Made by a program: the position numbers and the translations under genes. A model generated the notes under the pieces. The model was not told the DNA's origin, searched no databases, and was given only the letters and a program-made list of their open reading frames with translations. From NCBI RefSeq assembly GCF_965638725.1, contig NC_134952.1, positions 58,568,065 through 58,632,064 on the forward strand: a stretch of 64,000 nucleotides of DNA, in the 5' to 3' direction. Shown here in pieces: positions 12,217-24,900 of this stretch. The stretch's first letter is position 1, and every line of letters begins with the position of its first letter. Source of the DNA: Aptenodytes patagonicus (Eukaryota; Chordata; Aves; Sphenisciformes; Spheniscidae).

Positions 12217-12298
12217 TTGAAGCTGTCCCTGCCCACGGCAGGGGGGTTGGACTAGATGACTTTTAGAGGTCCCTTCCAACCCAAACTCTTCTATGATA
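11575..12298 (+). mobile_element. CR1 LINE, 5'-truncated (copy nearly identical to 20102-20830)
   Basis: A CR1 fragment of about 724 bp. It begins abruptly in the post-palm part of the reverse transcriptase frame (YQYRLGDEG), runs to TAG at 12214-12216, then through the CR1 3'UTR to an ACTCTTCTATGATATT end. By eye it differs from 20102-20830 at only about a dozen positions, including a 6-base indel near 11600. That suggests recent insertions from one subfamily. The frame is uninterrupted but lacks the catalytic core. Confidence 0.95.
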
Positions 12299-14749
12299 TT
12301 CAAGCCTTCAGTGCAGGGGAGGGTGTGAGAGCGTTAGTCCAAGACATACCCCTTCTTGAGGAAGGAGATTCCTCCTGCCACTCAACCTAAATTATAATAA
12401 TGTATTTGCTGGGTCAGAGGGAGAGAACTATGCCTAAGGGGAAGCGTGACTTTGTAGTATGGGAATGGAGAGCTCTGCTGCCTGTTCTCACTTTTCCTTA
12501 TGGATGTGATGTTAATATTAAACAGTACATTAAAAGACAGTGCTCAGAGATAGCGCTTGACCCCTCCTTCCTCCTCGTAGGCAAGCAGCTTCCTCAGTAG
12601 GCTCTCTCCTTCCCCAGCTACGTTTTAAAAGCAGCCAAAACAGAGGCGTGATGCTTGTCGGGAGCTCGGTTCCCCTGAGCAATGAGTCTGCTTTGATCAG
12701 AACTTAGGCAGAGGAACACTTTGTTTTGAGGTCAGGTCACACTTCCCTATGAGCTATGCTGTAGGACTCCCATTCTGAGCAGTCCTGGGTGACTATGAAA
12801 GCAAAATCCAGCTGTTCATAGATGTCAGGGAGATGCATCACCTCCAGGGGTAAAGTAGTGACTGAACAGGGAATATATATGGACTGCAGTTACGGATTTC
12901 AGCATCTAAACTCTGCTTAGAACCTGCTTTAGGTACCCAAGCCCCTTAACTGGGTTTTTTGGTCACAATTCCCCTGCAAAAGGGTCTTCTCCAAACCACA
13001 TGGGAATGTTATAGCAATAAATACATTAACAATTTAAGCATTCAGATACTATGGTAACAGCATCTGAATTACGTATCCTTGAACCGGGAGAGCTCAACTG
13101 CTTTTTTTCTGTTTATGTTGACTTTCTTCTTTCCTGCTTTAAACTTCCACCCCTTATGAGATAAGCCCTATTAAAACATTTGGCTTTTCCTCATCTTTGC
13201 CTTAAAAATACCTCCTTTAGAGAACAGTTCCACTGTCAACTTGCAGTTTATAAAAAAAAAAGATGGGGATGAGAGAGAAAGAATGAAAGAGACTGCTTTC
13301 TATAAAACCTTCCAATTCATCTAGCCCATCTCAAAGCAGGTATAGACAAGAATAGCTGCTCAGAGTGCGTGGAAAATTGTTTTACTAAATGTGGAGGGAA
13401 AAGCATTGATTCAGTCTCATGGACACGAGAAGTCAGAATTGCACAGAGTTGCCATTAGTGCTCTTGCTGCTGTGAAATCTGAAAGGAGTGGAACAGCCAC
13501 TCATTCAGAGGCCAACACAACGGCAATGAAGGAAGCCAAAATTACTCTTCTGAATTTCCTCTCACTGCTGCTATAATTGGGCACCCCAAGGTATTCTCCT
13601 CTCAGCCACAATGGTGAGCTGTCACCACATACATAGTAGGTAGCGCAGAATTGACAGCCAGGGAAACTTTTTCATTGATTTTTCATAATATGATCAATAA
13701 AATATTTCATGATGACCCATAAAATCCTATTTGCATCATCAAGAGATGGGAAAGATGCTATCATGTCTGGAAAAAAAATCAAAAAATAACCCCCCCAGAG
13801 ATGCAGATCTGCTGACTGCTTTTTTCCAGTAAAAATCCATTCAAAATTATTTCTTTCCTGATTCTAATCATACTACATCAAGTACTGGCTAGCTGCAAGG
13901 GAAAAAACCAAAACCCACTGGTCAGAATCAACTTTCAGCTAGAGAAGTGCCAGACAATTCAACAACGATGCTTCTAGTTGTCTCCGACAGCAAGTTCAAT
14001 GTAAAAGGACTAGCTTTCAGCATTACAGGCACGCTGTATTGCCTTGTTCGGAAATAAGTGCACAAAACGCTGAACGAAACAGCCCATCGTGCAAAACTTT
14101 TCCAAGCTGTCTTCAGTGAACTGCCCCAAATGTAAAGCCGAGAAGTGCATCTTACCACTGGTTTATGGCTCTGCAGGCAGAAGGGCCGTATCCCAACTCA
14201 TCAGCAGTGATCTCTAAAGAGCTGCTGGGGATTGCAAATGGCCCTGGGCCAAAGGGCATTTTCCACTCAAATGCACTCTCTAGTCCATCAGGGGTAAGAT
14301 GATTGGAGATGAAGATATTTAAATTCTCTTCCCTTAGTTTAACTCCATATACGTAGAAAGCAAACCCCCCACTTTGTTTTTTCCCCACTCTTACCACTAC
14401 GGTTTAAGGGAAAGAATGAAGCAACGTCTTGAAGTCTATAGAAAGTACGTGGCCAAATATGCTACAAGCTCTTGGAGCCTTCCAAGGTTTTCAGAGTGCA
14501 CAGCTTGAAACCTTTTAAACCCACCTGATTATTGGAATATAGACAAGTACTTCAGCTTCTTTTTAATGTCGCACATTAACCATCCAACACTCAGCTAGCC
14601 ACTTTGAAAAGTATTTGAGTGCAGACTAACTGTAGATCAGACTACAGTAACATCTATTTCCATACTTATTAAAATATCTTTTTTTTTTTTCTTCCTCCAA
14701 TTACAGATTTACAAAGGTAGACCTTGTTTACACCATTTTTAATTGCTCA
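12299..14749. other. Intergenic, no gene recognised
   Basis: About 2.45 kb between CR1 copies. Most is featureless. The one stretch of note is 13922-14397, where two adjoining minus-strand open frames (81 and 76 codons) overlap a possible splice donor. It is listed separately. Confidence 0.5.
13922..14397 (-). other. Unexplained island: possible exon or unidentified repeat
   Basis: On the minus strand an 81-codon frame (14397-14152) ends CRAINQW. It is followed at once by a donor-like TG/GTAAGA (about 14155-14150) and a second 76-codon frame (14158-13928). The 233-bp stretch 13922-14154 is flanked by exact 7-bp direct repeats, CCACTGG, at 13915-13921 and 14155-14161. That would fit a target-site duplication. 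I do not recognise the proteins. A weakly Gly/Pro-rich exon of an unknown gene, an old insertion or chance are all possible. Confidence 0.25.
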
Positions 14750-15985
14750 TGAAACCTGATCTCCTTCTATGACCAGGTGACCCGCGTAGTGGATGAGGGA
14801 AAGGCTGTGGATGTGGTCTACCTGGACTTCAGTAAGGTCTTTGACACCGTCTCCCACAGCATTCTCCTAGAGAAGCTGGCGGCTCACGGCTTAGACAGGT
14901 GGACTCTGCGCTGGGTCAAAAACTGGCTGGACGGCCGGGCCCAGAGAGTTGTGGTGGATGGAGTTAAATCCAGCTGGCGGCCGGTCACGAGCGGTGTTCC
15001 CCAGGGCTCAGTTTTGGGGCCGGTCTTGTTCAGTATCTTTATCGATGATCTGGATGAGGGGATCGAGTGCACCCTCAGTAAGTTTGCAGACGACACCAAG
15101 TTGGGCGGGAGCGTTGATCTGCTTGAGGGTAGGAAGGCTCTGCAGAGGGATCTGGACAGGCTGGATCGATGGGCCCAGACCAATTGTATGAGGTTCAACA
15201 AGGCCAAGTGCCGGGTCCTGCACTTCGGCCACAACAACCCCATGCAGCGCTACAGGCTTGGGGAAGAGTGGCTGGAAAGCTGCCTGGAGGAAAAGGATCT
15301 GGGGGTGTTGGTCGACAGCCGGCTGAACATGAGCCGGCAGTGTGCCCAGGTGGCCAAGAAGGCCAATGGCATCCTGGCCTGTATCAGAAACAGTGTGGCC
15401 AGCAGGAGGAGGGAGGTGATCGTGCCCCTGTACTCGGCCCTGGTGAGGCCGCACCTCGAATACTGTGTTCAGTTTTGGGCCCCTCACTACAAGAAGGACG
15501 TGGAGGTGCTGGAGCGTGTCCAGAGAAGGGCAACGAGGCTGGTGAGGGGTCTGGAGAACAAGTCTTATGAGGAGCAGCTGAGGGAACTGGGGTTGTTTAG
15601 CCTGGAGAAAAGGAGGCTGAGGGGAGACCTCATCGCTCTCTACAACTACCTGAAAGGAGGTTGTAGGGAGGTGGGTGTTGGTCTCTTCTCCCAAGTAACT
15701 AGTGATAGGACGAGAGTAAATGGCCTCAAGTTGCACCAGGGGAGGTTTAGATTGGATGCGAGGAAAAATTTCTTTACTGGAAGAGTGGTGAAACATTGGA
15801 AGAGGCTGCCCAGGGAAGTGGTTGAGTCCCCATCCCTGGAAGTATTTAAAAGACGTGTAGATGTGGCGCTTAGGGACATGGTTTAGTGGACATGGTGGTG
15901 TTGCGTTGACGGTTGGACTCGATGATCTTAGAGGTCTTTTCCAACCTCAATGATTCTATGATTCTATTCTATGATTCTACAGTAC
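14750..15985 (+). mobile_element. CR1 LINE, 5'-truncated, with uninterrupted RT domain
   Basis: A CR1 copy of about 1.24 kb. Homology begins inside the reverse transcriptase ([10 protein letters not shown]) and runs through the stop TAG at 15884-15886 into the 3'UTR, which ends in repeated ATTCTATG units (15952-15980). Its 3' end resembles the 5849-6084 fragment more than the 11575/20102 pair, so at least two CR1 subfamilies are present. No clear target-site duplication is seen, as is usual for CR1. Confidence 0.96.
14777..15886 (+). pseudogene. CR1 reverse transcriptase, C-terminal 370 residues, frame intact
   Basis: An uninterrupted frame for the CR1 ORF2 RT domain from motif A onward. Visible parts are [15 protein letters not shown] (motif A Asp), [14 protein letters not shown] (motif B), FADDTKL (motif C catalytic Asp pair, codons 15083-15094) and the C-terminal region ending [11 protein letters not shown]. 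The usual KAFD of motif A reads KVFD here. The frame continues upstream without an ATG because the copy is truncated; the true upstream part (endonuclease, RT fingers) is absent. It is a non-autonomous relic, but relatively young judging by the lack of stops. Confidence 0.93.
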
Positions 15986-18539
15986 ATTGCAAGACCTGGG
16001 ATATAACAGATTCTGGGAGATGGTTTATGAAATGCATAGTTTTCTCGGAGCCTTGCTTACAAGGCTGAGCTCAGACTGTGAGAGCTATTTAAGACAGTGC
16101 TGCCCGGACCTTCTTGCCCTTTCAAGATGCAAGAACCCCTCACAACGGCTTAGTTCTCCAAAGGTCCTTCCCAAAAGGCAATTCATAAAGTTTTAAAGCA
16201 CTAAGATTACTCTGGATATAGGACTTGTGGGAAAGTTCAAGGCAAGACAATGCAGCCGTTCTGCAGAGTACTACAGAATAACCATGAAGATGTAAGAAAT
16301 GACACAAAAGTGAGTGAACTGCGCTCACCCTTGCCTATTTGTCAGTAGTACAACAATGGAGCAATTTTTGCAGAACTCCAGCCAGGCTCACCACAGTTTT
16401 TACTCCAAGATGCACACAAGCTACACTGAACAAGAAGCACCATCTTGTAACCGTTACCAAGCAAAGCAAGACATGGACTGGGGATTTCTGAATGGATCAT
16501 ACGTGACGGAGGGAAGACTGGCTTGAGGGAGACAAAAAGGAGAAAGCTCCGTCTCATTCAATTTCCACCTTAAAGAAAAAAACAGAAATAGTGAAAATCA
16601 ACATAATCCTGGCATAATACAGAAGGGGGGAGGAGAGGAAGGACAGTCTGAGGAGAGAGATTGCAACACTTTCTTGCTGTGGATGCAATTTTACAGTTGC
16701 CTGTTGCAATGCTGCAGGAAGTCAGGCCGAGACAAAGAGGATCATTTACACAGCGAAGGACGCTCTACTGAGTGTCCCGTTCCTCCTTTATACCATAGGC
16801 CTCCATCTGACAGGCTCCACAAGCAGGGACCTTAATGCGAACCGTGACCAGACAATACTACCTACAGAGCACACCCCTGGGAACCGAGCAGGAGGAGGTC
16901 GGGTGTAAAATGAATCCACAGGAACGGCAGAGAAATCGATCCGGGCAGCCAGAATACAGTATTCAGAGCTGGCACCACATGCGGCATAGGAGTACCAAGA
17001 CATCAATAATGACCGTAAAATGTCTCAATCCTCTTCGGGGCCACATGAGTTTCTGCAGCTTCCAAATTCCTTCAGGGATTTGAAGATTTGCTTCTCTGCA
17101 TCTATTTTCAGGTACTGAAGAGATCTATTTGCCCAACCTGTTAGAAACAGATTTGTCCTAACAGAGGAGGTAACCAGGGTCTTTAGTCAGCACCGTTACC
17201 CAGGCTGTTACTTCTGTTTGGGACACCCAGACTCTTACGCATCAGTAACAAGACCTCTTCCTTCTACTAAGAGATCATGCTCTCCTCATCCCTCAATAGT
17301 CTCAGCACTTTAAACCTCACCATATGGTGACTGCAGCTTTGCAGGAGCCACAGCACCCTTTCAGAGCTCTCCACTCTTCTACTAGGCCCAACAGCATCAG
17401 CTGGCAAAGAAATCCTGAGAGGGGAAAAAAGCCATTATGAGAATTATTAGGTGATTTCTGTTTATCATTATGTTATTTCTGTTCACAGCAGATTATTTTA
17501 GTAAATTGTTTTGAAGTCTCGGTCGGTGTGCTTGTCCACTGCCCTCCATCAGTCCAGCAGAAAAAAAACTTCTTACGCCTTCATGGTATTTTCCTGCCAT
17601 GGAGCTTTATTACTATGACCACCCATACTAATTCCAGCAAGTGAATAAAAAACTTCAGCCATCAACAGGAGCTCACACACAACTCTGGAAGGGAATATCC
17701 TACCAGGTTCTGCAGCCACTGAAACGCAGCTCTTGGTGCTTGTGACTCAAAGCATTTCCAGAAGATGAGAAATCATACCTATGGTCTCTCTTTATTCCCT
17801 CCTTTTTTTTTTTTTAATTTTTTTTAAATCCTCTCTACCTCCCTTCTTAGCAACTCAATAACCTGTTTACCATACCTACAGGTGCCAACATCATAAAAAT
17901 AATAGTTGTAACCTGTAAGAAAATTAATAGAAAGACTTTTCTCAGAGTGGCAAGGAATGGGATCTAAACCAAGATGCTATGTAGAAGTCAAAATTCATTG
18001 ATATGCAATTTGACCCTTTCATCTCTTTCATTTTAAGAGAAGCACAAAAATATGAACATTAAAGCGCCTCACTTTGGATACTTTCAAAGGAAAGTCAGTG
18101 AACAACAAATCAATCCAATCACTTCAAGTACTCTCACATGGGAGCCACATCCAAACTGTGGGGTTTTATATTTGATTTTAAGGCACCTTGAAAACAAGAA
18201 AGGAAAAAAAGGAGTTGGGGATGACTAATTCCCTTAGGCTGGAAGATGGCATGATGACTGGATCGCTAATAAAAAGAAATTATATTCAGAAAGTCTAGAA
18301 AAAAGTAATACACTTTAAGGTAACAAGCAGACAGGAGGTAAGGAAACCCCAAGAGTGAATGCCAGAACTTCCACACACATTAGTCAGTCTCATTCTTTTG
18401 CAGTATCTTTCACAAGAAGAAAACACATACACTTCTGTAGCCAAAATAGAGCTCTTGTAAAATGACCTGACTCATTCTGGATACAGCCAGCACCCAAGTT
18501 TATTCATTTGGTTAGTAAACTGTCAGTAAGTTGCCTAAA
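15986..18539. other. Intergenic, no gene seen
   Basis: About 2.55 kb between two CR1 copies, with short unsupported open frames and a T-run near 17804-17825. No conserved exon or RNA gene is recognised. Confidence 0.5.
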
Positions 18540-20737
18540 CTTACTGTTGCCACTCTTCTGCCCTTGAAGCTCAAGGGCAGCCCTGGCTGCAGCGACCACG
18601 AAATGGTGGAGTTCAAGATCCTTAGGGCACCGAGGAGGGCGCACAGCAAGCTCACTACCCTGGCCTTCAGGAGAGCGGACTTTGGCCTCTTCAGGGATCT
18701 GCTTGGCAGAGTGCCATGGGACAAAGCCCTGGAGGGAAGAGGGGCCCAAGAAAGCTGGGTAATATTCAAGGATCACCTCCTCCAAGCTCAGGAGCGATGC
18801 ATCCCAACAAAGAGGAAGTCCGTCAAAAACGCCAGGAGGCCTGCATGGATGAACAAGGAGCTCCTGGACAAACTCAAACACAAAAAGGAAGCCTACAGAG
18901 GGTGGAAGCAAGGACAGGTAGCCTGGGAGGAATACAGAGAAATTGTCCGAGCAGCCAGGGATCAGCTTAGGAAAGCTAAACCCCTGATAGAATTAAATCT
19001 GGCCAGGGACATCAAGGGCAACAAGAAAAGATTCTATAGGTATGTCGGGGATAAAAGGAAGACAAGGGAAGATCTGGGCCCTCTCCGGAACGAAACAGGA
19101 GACCTGGTTACCCGGGACACGGAGAAGGCAGAGGTACTCAATGACTTTTTTGCCTTGGTCTTTACTAGCAAGTGCTCGAGCCTCACCACCCAAGCCGCAG
19201 AAGGCAAAGGTGGGGACTAGGAGAATGAAGAGCCACCCACTGTGGGAGAAGATCAGGTTCGAGACCATCTAAGGCACCTGAAGGTGCACAAGTACGTGGA
19301 ACCTGATGAGATCCATCCGTGGGTCCTGAAGGAACTGGCAGATGAAGTTGCTAAGCCACTATCCATCGTATTTGAGAAGTCGTGGCAGTCCGGTGAAGTT
19401 CCCACTGACCGGAAAAGGGGAAACATAACCCCCATTTTTAAAAAGGGAAAAAAGGAAGACCTGGGGAACTACAGGCCAGTCAGTCTCACCTCTATGCCTG
19501 GGAAGATCACGGAACAGATCCTCCTGGAAGCTATGCTAAGGCACATGGAGGACAGGGAGGTGATTCGAGACAGCCAGCATGGCTACACAAAGGGCAAGTC
19601 CTGCCTGACTAACCTAGTGGCCTTCCATGATGGAGTGACTACATCAGTGGACATGGGAAGAGCTATGGATGTTGTCTATCTGGACCTCTGTAAGGCCTTT
19701 GACACGGTCCCCCACAACATCCTTCTCTCTAAACTGGAGAGGTATGGATTTGATGGGTGGACTGTCCACTGGATGAGGAGTTGGTTAGATCCTTGCATCC
19801 AGAGGGTAGAGGTCAACAGCTCAGTGTCCAGATGGAGGTTGGTGACGAGTGGTGTTCCGCAGGGGTCCGTATTGGGACCAGTACTGTTTAATATCTTCAT
19901 CAATGACATAGACAGTGGATCAAGTGCACCCTCAGCAAGTTTGCAGATGACACCAAGCTGAGTGGTGCGGTTGACACGCCAGAGGGACGGGATGCCATCC
20001 AGAGGGACCTGGGCAAGCTGGAGAAGTGGGTCTGGGTGAACCTCATGAGGTTTAACAAGGCCAAGTGCAAGGTCCTGCACCTGGGTCGGGGCAGCCCCCA
20101 CTATCAATACAGGCTGGGGGATGAAGGGATTAGCCCTGCCGAGAAGGACTTGGGGCTACTGGTGGATGAAAAGCTGGACATGAGCCAGCAATGTGCGCTC
20201 GCAGCCCAGAAGGCCAACCATATCCTGGGCTGCATCAAAAGCAGCGTGGCCAGCAGGTCGAGGGAGGGGATTCTGCCCCTCTACTCTGCTCTGCTGAGAC
20301 CCCACCTGGAGTCCTGCGTCCAGCTCTGGAGCCCCCAGCATAAGGAAGACACAGACCTGTTGGAGCGGGTCCAGAAGAGGGCCACGAAAATGATCAGGGG
20401 GATGGAACACCTCTCCTGTGAAGGAAGGCTGAGAGAGTTGGGGTTGTTCAGCCTGGAGAAGAGAAGGCTTCGGAGAGACCTTATTGCAGCCTTTCAATAC
20501 CTAAAGGGGGCTTACAAGAAAGATGGTGGCAAACTTTTTAGCAGGGCCTGTTGCGACAGGACAAGGGGGAATGGCTTTAAACTAAAGGGGGGTAGACTTA
20601 GGCTAGATCTAAGGAAGAAATTTTTTACGCTGAGGGTGGTGAAACACTGGCACAGGTTGCCCAGAGAGGTGGTGGATGCCCCATCCCTGGAAACATTCCA
20701 GGTCAGGTTGGACGGGGCTCTGAGCAGCCTGATCTAG
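18531..20737 (+). pseudogene. CR1 ORF2 (endonuclease tail plus reverse transcriptase), two lesions
   Basis: The frame starts in the last part of the APE-type endonuclease and carries the linker ([25 protein letters not shown]) and RT segments ([20 protein letters not shown]). Motif A is [13 protein letters not shown] and motif B is [14 protein letters not shown]. Two breaks are seen. The first is an in-frame TAG at 19218-19220, with the same frame continuing as [12 protein letters not shown]. The second is a one-base shift near 19919, just before the catalytic FADD (19940-19951), after which the frame stays open to TAG 20735-20737. Most of the enzyme is recognisable, but it cannot be made as one protein. 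Confidence 0.93.
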
Positions 20738-20830
20738 TTGAAGATGTCCCTTGCCCACGGCAGGGGGGTTGGACTAGATGACCTTTAGAGGTCCCTTCCA
20801 ACCCAAACTATTCTATGATTCTGTGATTCT
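18540..20830 (+). mobile_element. CR1 LINE, about 2.3 kb, near-intact ORF2
   Basis: This is the longest CR1 copy in the window. Homology begins in the C-terminal part of the endonuclease ([13 protein letters not shown] at about 18573), spans the whole reverse transcriptase and ends in the 3'UTR with TTCTATGATTCTGTGATTCT at about 20811-20830. The last 730 bp nearly match 11575-12298. The exact 5' truncation point, between about 18530 and 18570, is uncertain. It is not full length, since ORF1 and most of the endonuclease are missing. Confidence 0.95.
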
Positions 20831-21887
20831 AAACAGGTTAAGATCATCTAGTTCTTCCACCTGCTCTGTGCCAGCCTTGCTCACACTGGGCTTGTCCCCA
20901 TTGAAACGTGAACCTATTCAACCATTGCTAATTAGCACTCCTAAGCCTCCACCCAGCACAACTGGGAGCTGTGTCTTAGTTTGACTAGCTACACTTCTAA
21001 CAGCTTGCTCCTTATCAGCTGAAGGGAGAGGTTTCACACTTGCAAAGTAAATGCTTGCAAACTCCACGGGAAGAAAGCGTAAGCTATTATTTCTTGCTAT
21101 AATGCACAGAAAGCATTAGCAACATAGGTAAACAGAGAGAAAGGTCAGTGACAGCCAGTTAACAAACCAATTCACACTTCTTAGCCGGAACTCAGTCTCT
21201 TAAATTAGTAAAAATCTAGCTGAAGCCTGAAACATTTCCAGATGCAGGCAGTTTCTCCTTTGCTTACTATCTCAAAATTTTTTGGTAACCTGGGGTTAAA
21301 CAGTATCACTCCTCCTGACAAGAGGTTTCACCTGTTTTCTTGGGCCCCAAGCCACTAACCTAGTTTAGACATACAAGCTCTTGTGCTCAACTGCGTATTT
21401 ACTTCCAAAATGTGTTAATTATTACACTAACACAACAGTTCTATCAATGCTGTATTAAGTATTCAGACAATCATCAGCTATAAGAGCATTTAATCACAGC
21501 CTGAAAACAGTTCAACGCAGGAGCGGACTCCTCCATACATCACAAAACTTCTTTTCGATTTCTACCGGTAACACACGCAAGCCTTTTACTTTTTCACAGC
21601 ACATCACAAGAGCCTTAACCACAGCCTCACATTCATTCCCCTGCCACATCAAACCGTAATGCATAACACTCCCCACATCATGGCTCCTCTTTGGTTTTGC
21701 TTATGGAACACGTCCAGGCAGGGAGCCAGGGACACGGGATTACAGACACCCTACTCTCTCCCAGGTTATTTTATCACATGTGGAACACAGAAAGAACATG
21801 CATAGTTACAGCACAGGATGCAGCCGCACAACCCAGAGTGCTTTTGCCATTTATAACTGGATTATTTTTTCATTTAATGAACTAAGC

Positions 21888-21912
21888 TTTTTTTTTTTTT
21901 TTTTTTTTTTTT
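21888..21912. repeat. Poly(T) tract, 25 bases
   Basis: An uninterrupted run of T following AAGC. CR1 elements lack poly(A) tails, and nothing recognisable lies upstream on the minus strand, so the tract is a simple repeat rather than a clear retroposon tail. Its length may be unstable or mis-assembled. Confidence 0.9.
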
Positions 21913-24900
21913 AAGAAGTTATGTAGTGAAAACAAGCAAACAAAACAAAAAAATCCAACTATCCCCTGCCAGTTGCCAGGTAGTCTATTACACAAAGTAT
22001 TTCCACATATTTCAGTGATTTCTTTCCTGGCAGGGCTGGTGGCTAACAGCCAGGAATTTAGCCCAAAGAGGGACTCGAGCAGCTCCACAGGTAGCATTGC
22101 AGGATCTGACTGATCACCAGGCCTTCAGTGGAACTTGGGACTGCGTTAACACAACCGCTGAGCTTACCCAAAGCCCTTTGACAATCAGGTACCTCAAGAG
22201 GAGATGCAGGGGCAGACAAGCGGCACAGCCCAGGATCCCTGGCAGAAGCTCCCACAGCCTGCCTGGGGCCTTAAAGGGTTTATTAAGAAGCAGCATCACC
22301 AGTTCATGATGTACATCCTCTGATTACAAGTAAGGACCTCTAGTCCTACCCTTACAGCAGGAGTCATTTTCTTCAGACTGCTAGTTCAGCATTTAGCTGA
22401 GATGTGGTAGATTAGGCCTTAAAGCCCCTCTCTTTCTGGAGGGGATCCAAATTTATAATTCTTAGTTCCCAAGAAAGCATCCTAACGCTTAAGCTAATAG
22501 CATCCCAGAGCCTGAGCTTTCTCCTCTTTTCCAAGGGCTGCTCAGGCATTTATCATTATATGGAGAAGAGCATGAAACACTAGAGCCTCCCTCTCTGCTT
22601 CAGATACAGGCACTCGGACTGCAGCTCTCTCGGGTTGCAAGATTAATTCAAAAGGCTAGATGAAGGCTGCTCCCACTGAACAACTACCTATTCCCACCTC
22701 ACCGGAGAGCTCCATTGTGAGGCGCAAGGTGGGGACTCCAAGCCCAGAGCTGAGGGAAGAAATTACTCTTGCTGCACCCTCACAATTACCTACTACCTTG
22801 ATCTCCTTTCTCCTTCTAATGAGCTTTGCATCTCAGCCCTACTGGGAAGTGCCTACGTACAGCTGCCATTTTATGAAGGGAATTACACTTCCACAGTACC
22901 ACAGCAATGGTATCTGAGGCAGCCGTAAAGAGCAACAGTCCTGTTAAATCCTGTCAGTCCAGCTGCGCTACAAGGAAAAGCAACACGTGCTCTGAGGCAC
23001 AGACATGGTGGGAAGGGTAAGAGGCAACAAGAAGACAGCTGCTAGCGCCCTCCAACATACACTTAAACATACACTTAAGCTCCTTCAAGTTTAAGCTTTG
23101 AGATTTCTTGCCAGTTAAGCTGCTCAATGCTTTCCAGACACACCAGTAGTTTGGCTGTGTCCTTTTTAAAGCGAGCCTTAACTTTAACTAGGCTGATTTG
23201 AGATCTCGGGAACAGAGCACTGCATTCAAAAAACATTGCAGCTTTATGAAAACCAAAGGTACTAAACTGAACTCACCATCTTGTTTCCCCCTAAAGGCTG
23301 CTAAGATCTACCTTGAAAAGAGCCCTCCCCTCCTTTGCTTTTGTTCTGTAACCTAAGATTCAGGGGCAGCTGGCCTTTGCACCGCCACCAGCCAGCGCAC
23401 CCTGGGTGGGGAGCAGCCCCCACCCCAGTGCTGAATTAGTCCCAGTCACACCCACTCTGCGCAGCTGTAAACACTCTCAACCAGCCCAAGTTAACAGAGG
23501 ACAGGTGAACGCGTTACTAAAAGGCTGTAGTGTTGTGTCAAAACCAGAGCGGTTTCATTTGGATGCTTTCCTCCTCGACACTGCCTGTGATTTCCACCTA
23601 GAAACTGAAATACCGTGCCCTTAAATGATTGTCTCATAGACGTGCCAATTTATCTTAAAAAAAGTGGAAATGACAGAACCTGCTGTTTGCATTCCTCCCA
23701 GTTAATTGGATTTAATTGGGTGGGGAGGAAGGGAACTCTCTCTCTGCTGGTTTGGTTACTTTCTGTGCAATGCTGTAATTCAGATTTTCTCTGACACTAC
23801 AGAACCCGGCCATCCCTTGCTCAACAGCAAACTCCCATTCCTGCAGTCCAGACGGTTTCTGTGGCTCCACAGCAGACTGTCTGAGGTTTCTGTCTAGGGC
23901 ACAGAGGCATAATTATACTAATTATGAGAGAGAAAAGATAATAGATACAGAAGTTCTTTTCCCTAATCAGCTCTAGGTCAAAGCTTTACCTACAGCTAAC
24001 AAGGAAATAATCTATTAATGAGCCCACATCAGGAACCAGCATAGTCACAGCAGTACAAACACAGAAAGCCATAATTTGCAACAAATGGGTTAGAGCTACA
24101 TTTTAAAAAAATGGCCGTCTTGGGTTTATTTAACTAAAGACATTATTATCTTGAAACTACAATTGCCTCCGTGGTTGGTCTTAGCTTAGAAAGAAAGAAG
24201 GCATCCATCCAAAGCAATGAATGCAATAGACTGAAACTTCAGAGTTCAGGGCTACTGGAGTAAATGCTGAAAGTCCAGAACAACCTTTGAAAAAGCCAAT
24301 GCGTTATACCAGCCATTTGGAAAGGTGCTTTTTTCTTATTTCTCATGCTAATCATGCTGCTTATTCAAGAGAAAGATGCCATCCATTCTTGAATTATGGT
24401 AACACGTAGATCACCAGGACTCCGGGTGTTAGACCACCCCAGGCAGCTTAGAGCATTCTAGAGAAACGGGACTGCTTTTTTCTTGTACAAATATTTTATT
24501 AATATTTTGTATGCAAGCGGGACACTGAGAAATTGATTGTTAGGTCCACAGAAATATCAATGCAGGCTTTGCATATGCTACAGCTGGATTTTTTTTGAGA
24601 CTTCTGGTAGATATCCCACCAGCAGCAGAAGTGCAACGAGATGCAAGGAACTGATCTTCAGCGCTGCGTCATCTACGCTTCTAAGAGCAAAGTGATGCAA
24701 GTGTTATAAGCTAGCCTCGCTATGCCTTCGCTGTCACTATGACTGATAAGCTTTATCAGGGTAGCAGACTGGAAGGAAGCCTGCTTTTTGTTTTGCTTTT
24801 TTTCAGGAAAAACACTTGTGCAGATGCAAATCATGACTGACAGGTGCTCTGACAGCAGCCTGCAGTGCAGGTGGGACACAGGGTCTGGCTTTATGTTAGC

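Noticed and set aside
13928..13960. V-W-H-F-like text on the minus strand, considered as the PPA2 C-terminus
   Set aside because: A stop codon lies in the same frame three codons upstream, no acceptor fits, and a correctly phased last exon exists at 41154-41182.
15008..15796. 262-codon minus-strand frame antisense to the CR1 at 14750-15985
   Set aside because: It is the mirror of an intact RT frame; similar antisense frames appear opposite the other CR1 copies. No independent homology.
16788..17006. Minus-strand 72-codon frame in moderately GC-rich DNA
   Set aside because: No similarity recognised and overlapped by an equally plausible plus-strand frame, so it is likely chance.
20969..21040. 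TGTCTTAGTTTGACTAG, considered as the start of another LTR
   Set aside because: It only loosely resembles avian LTR starts, with no matching 3' end or target duplication.
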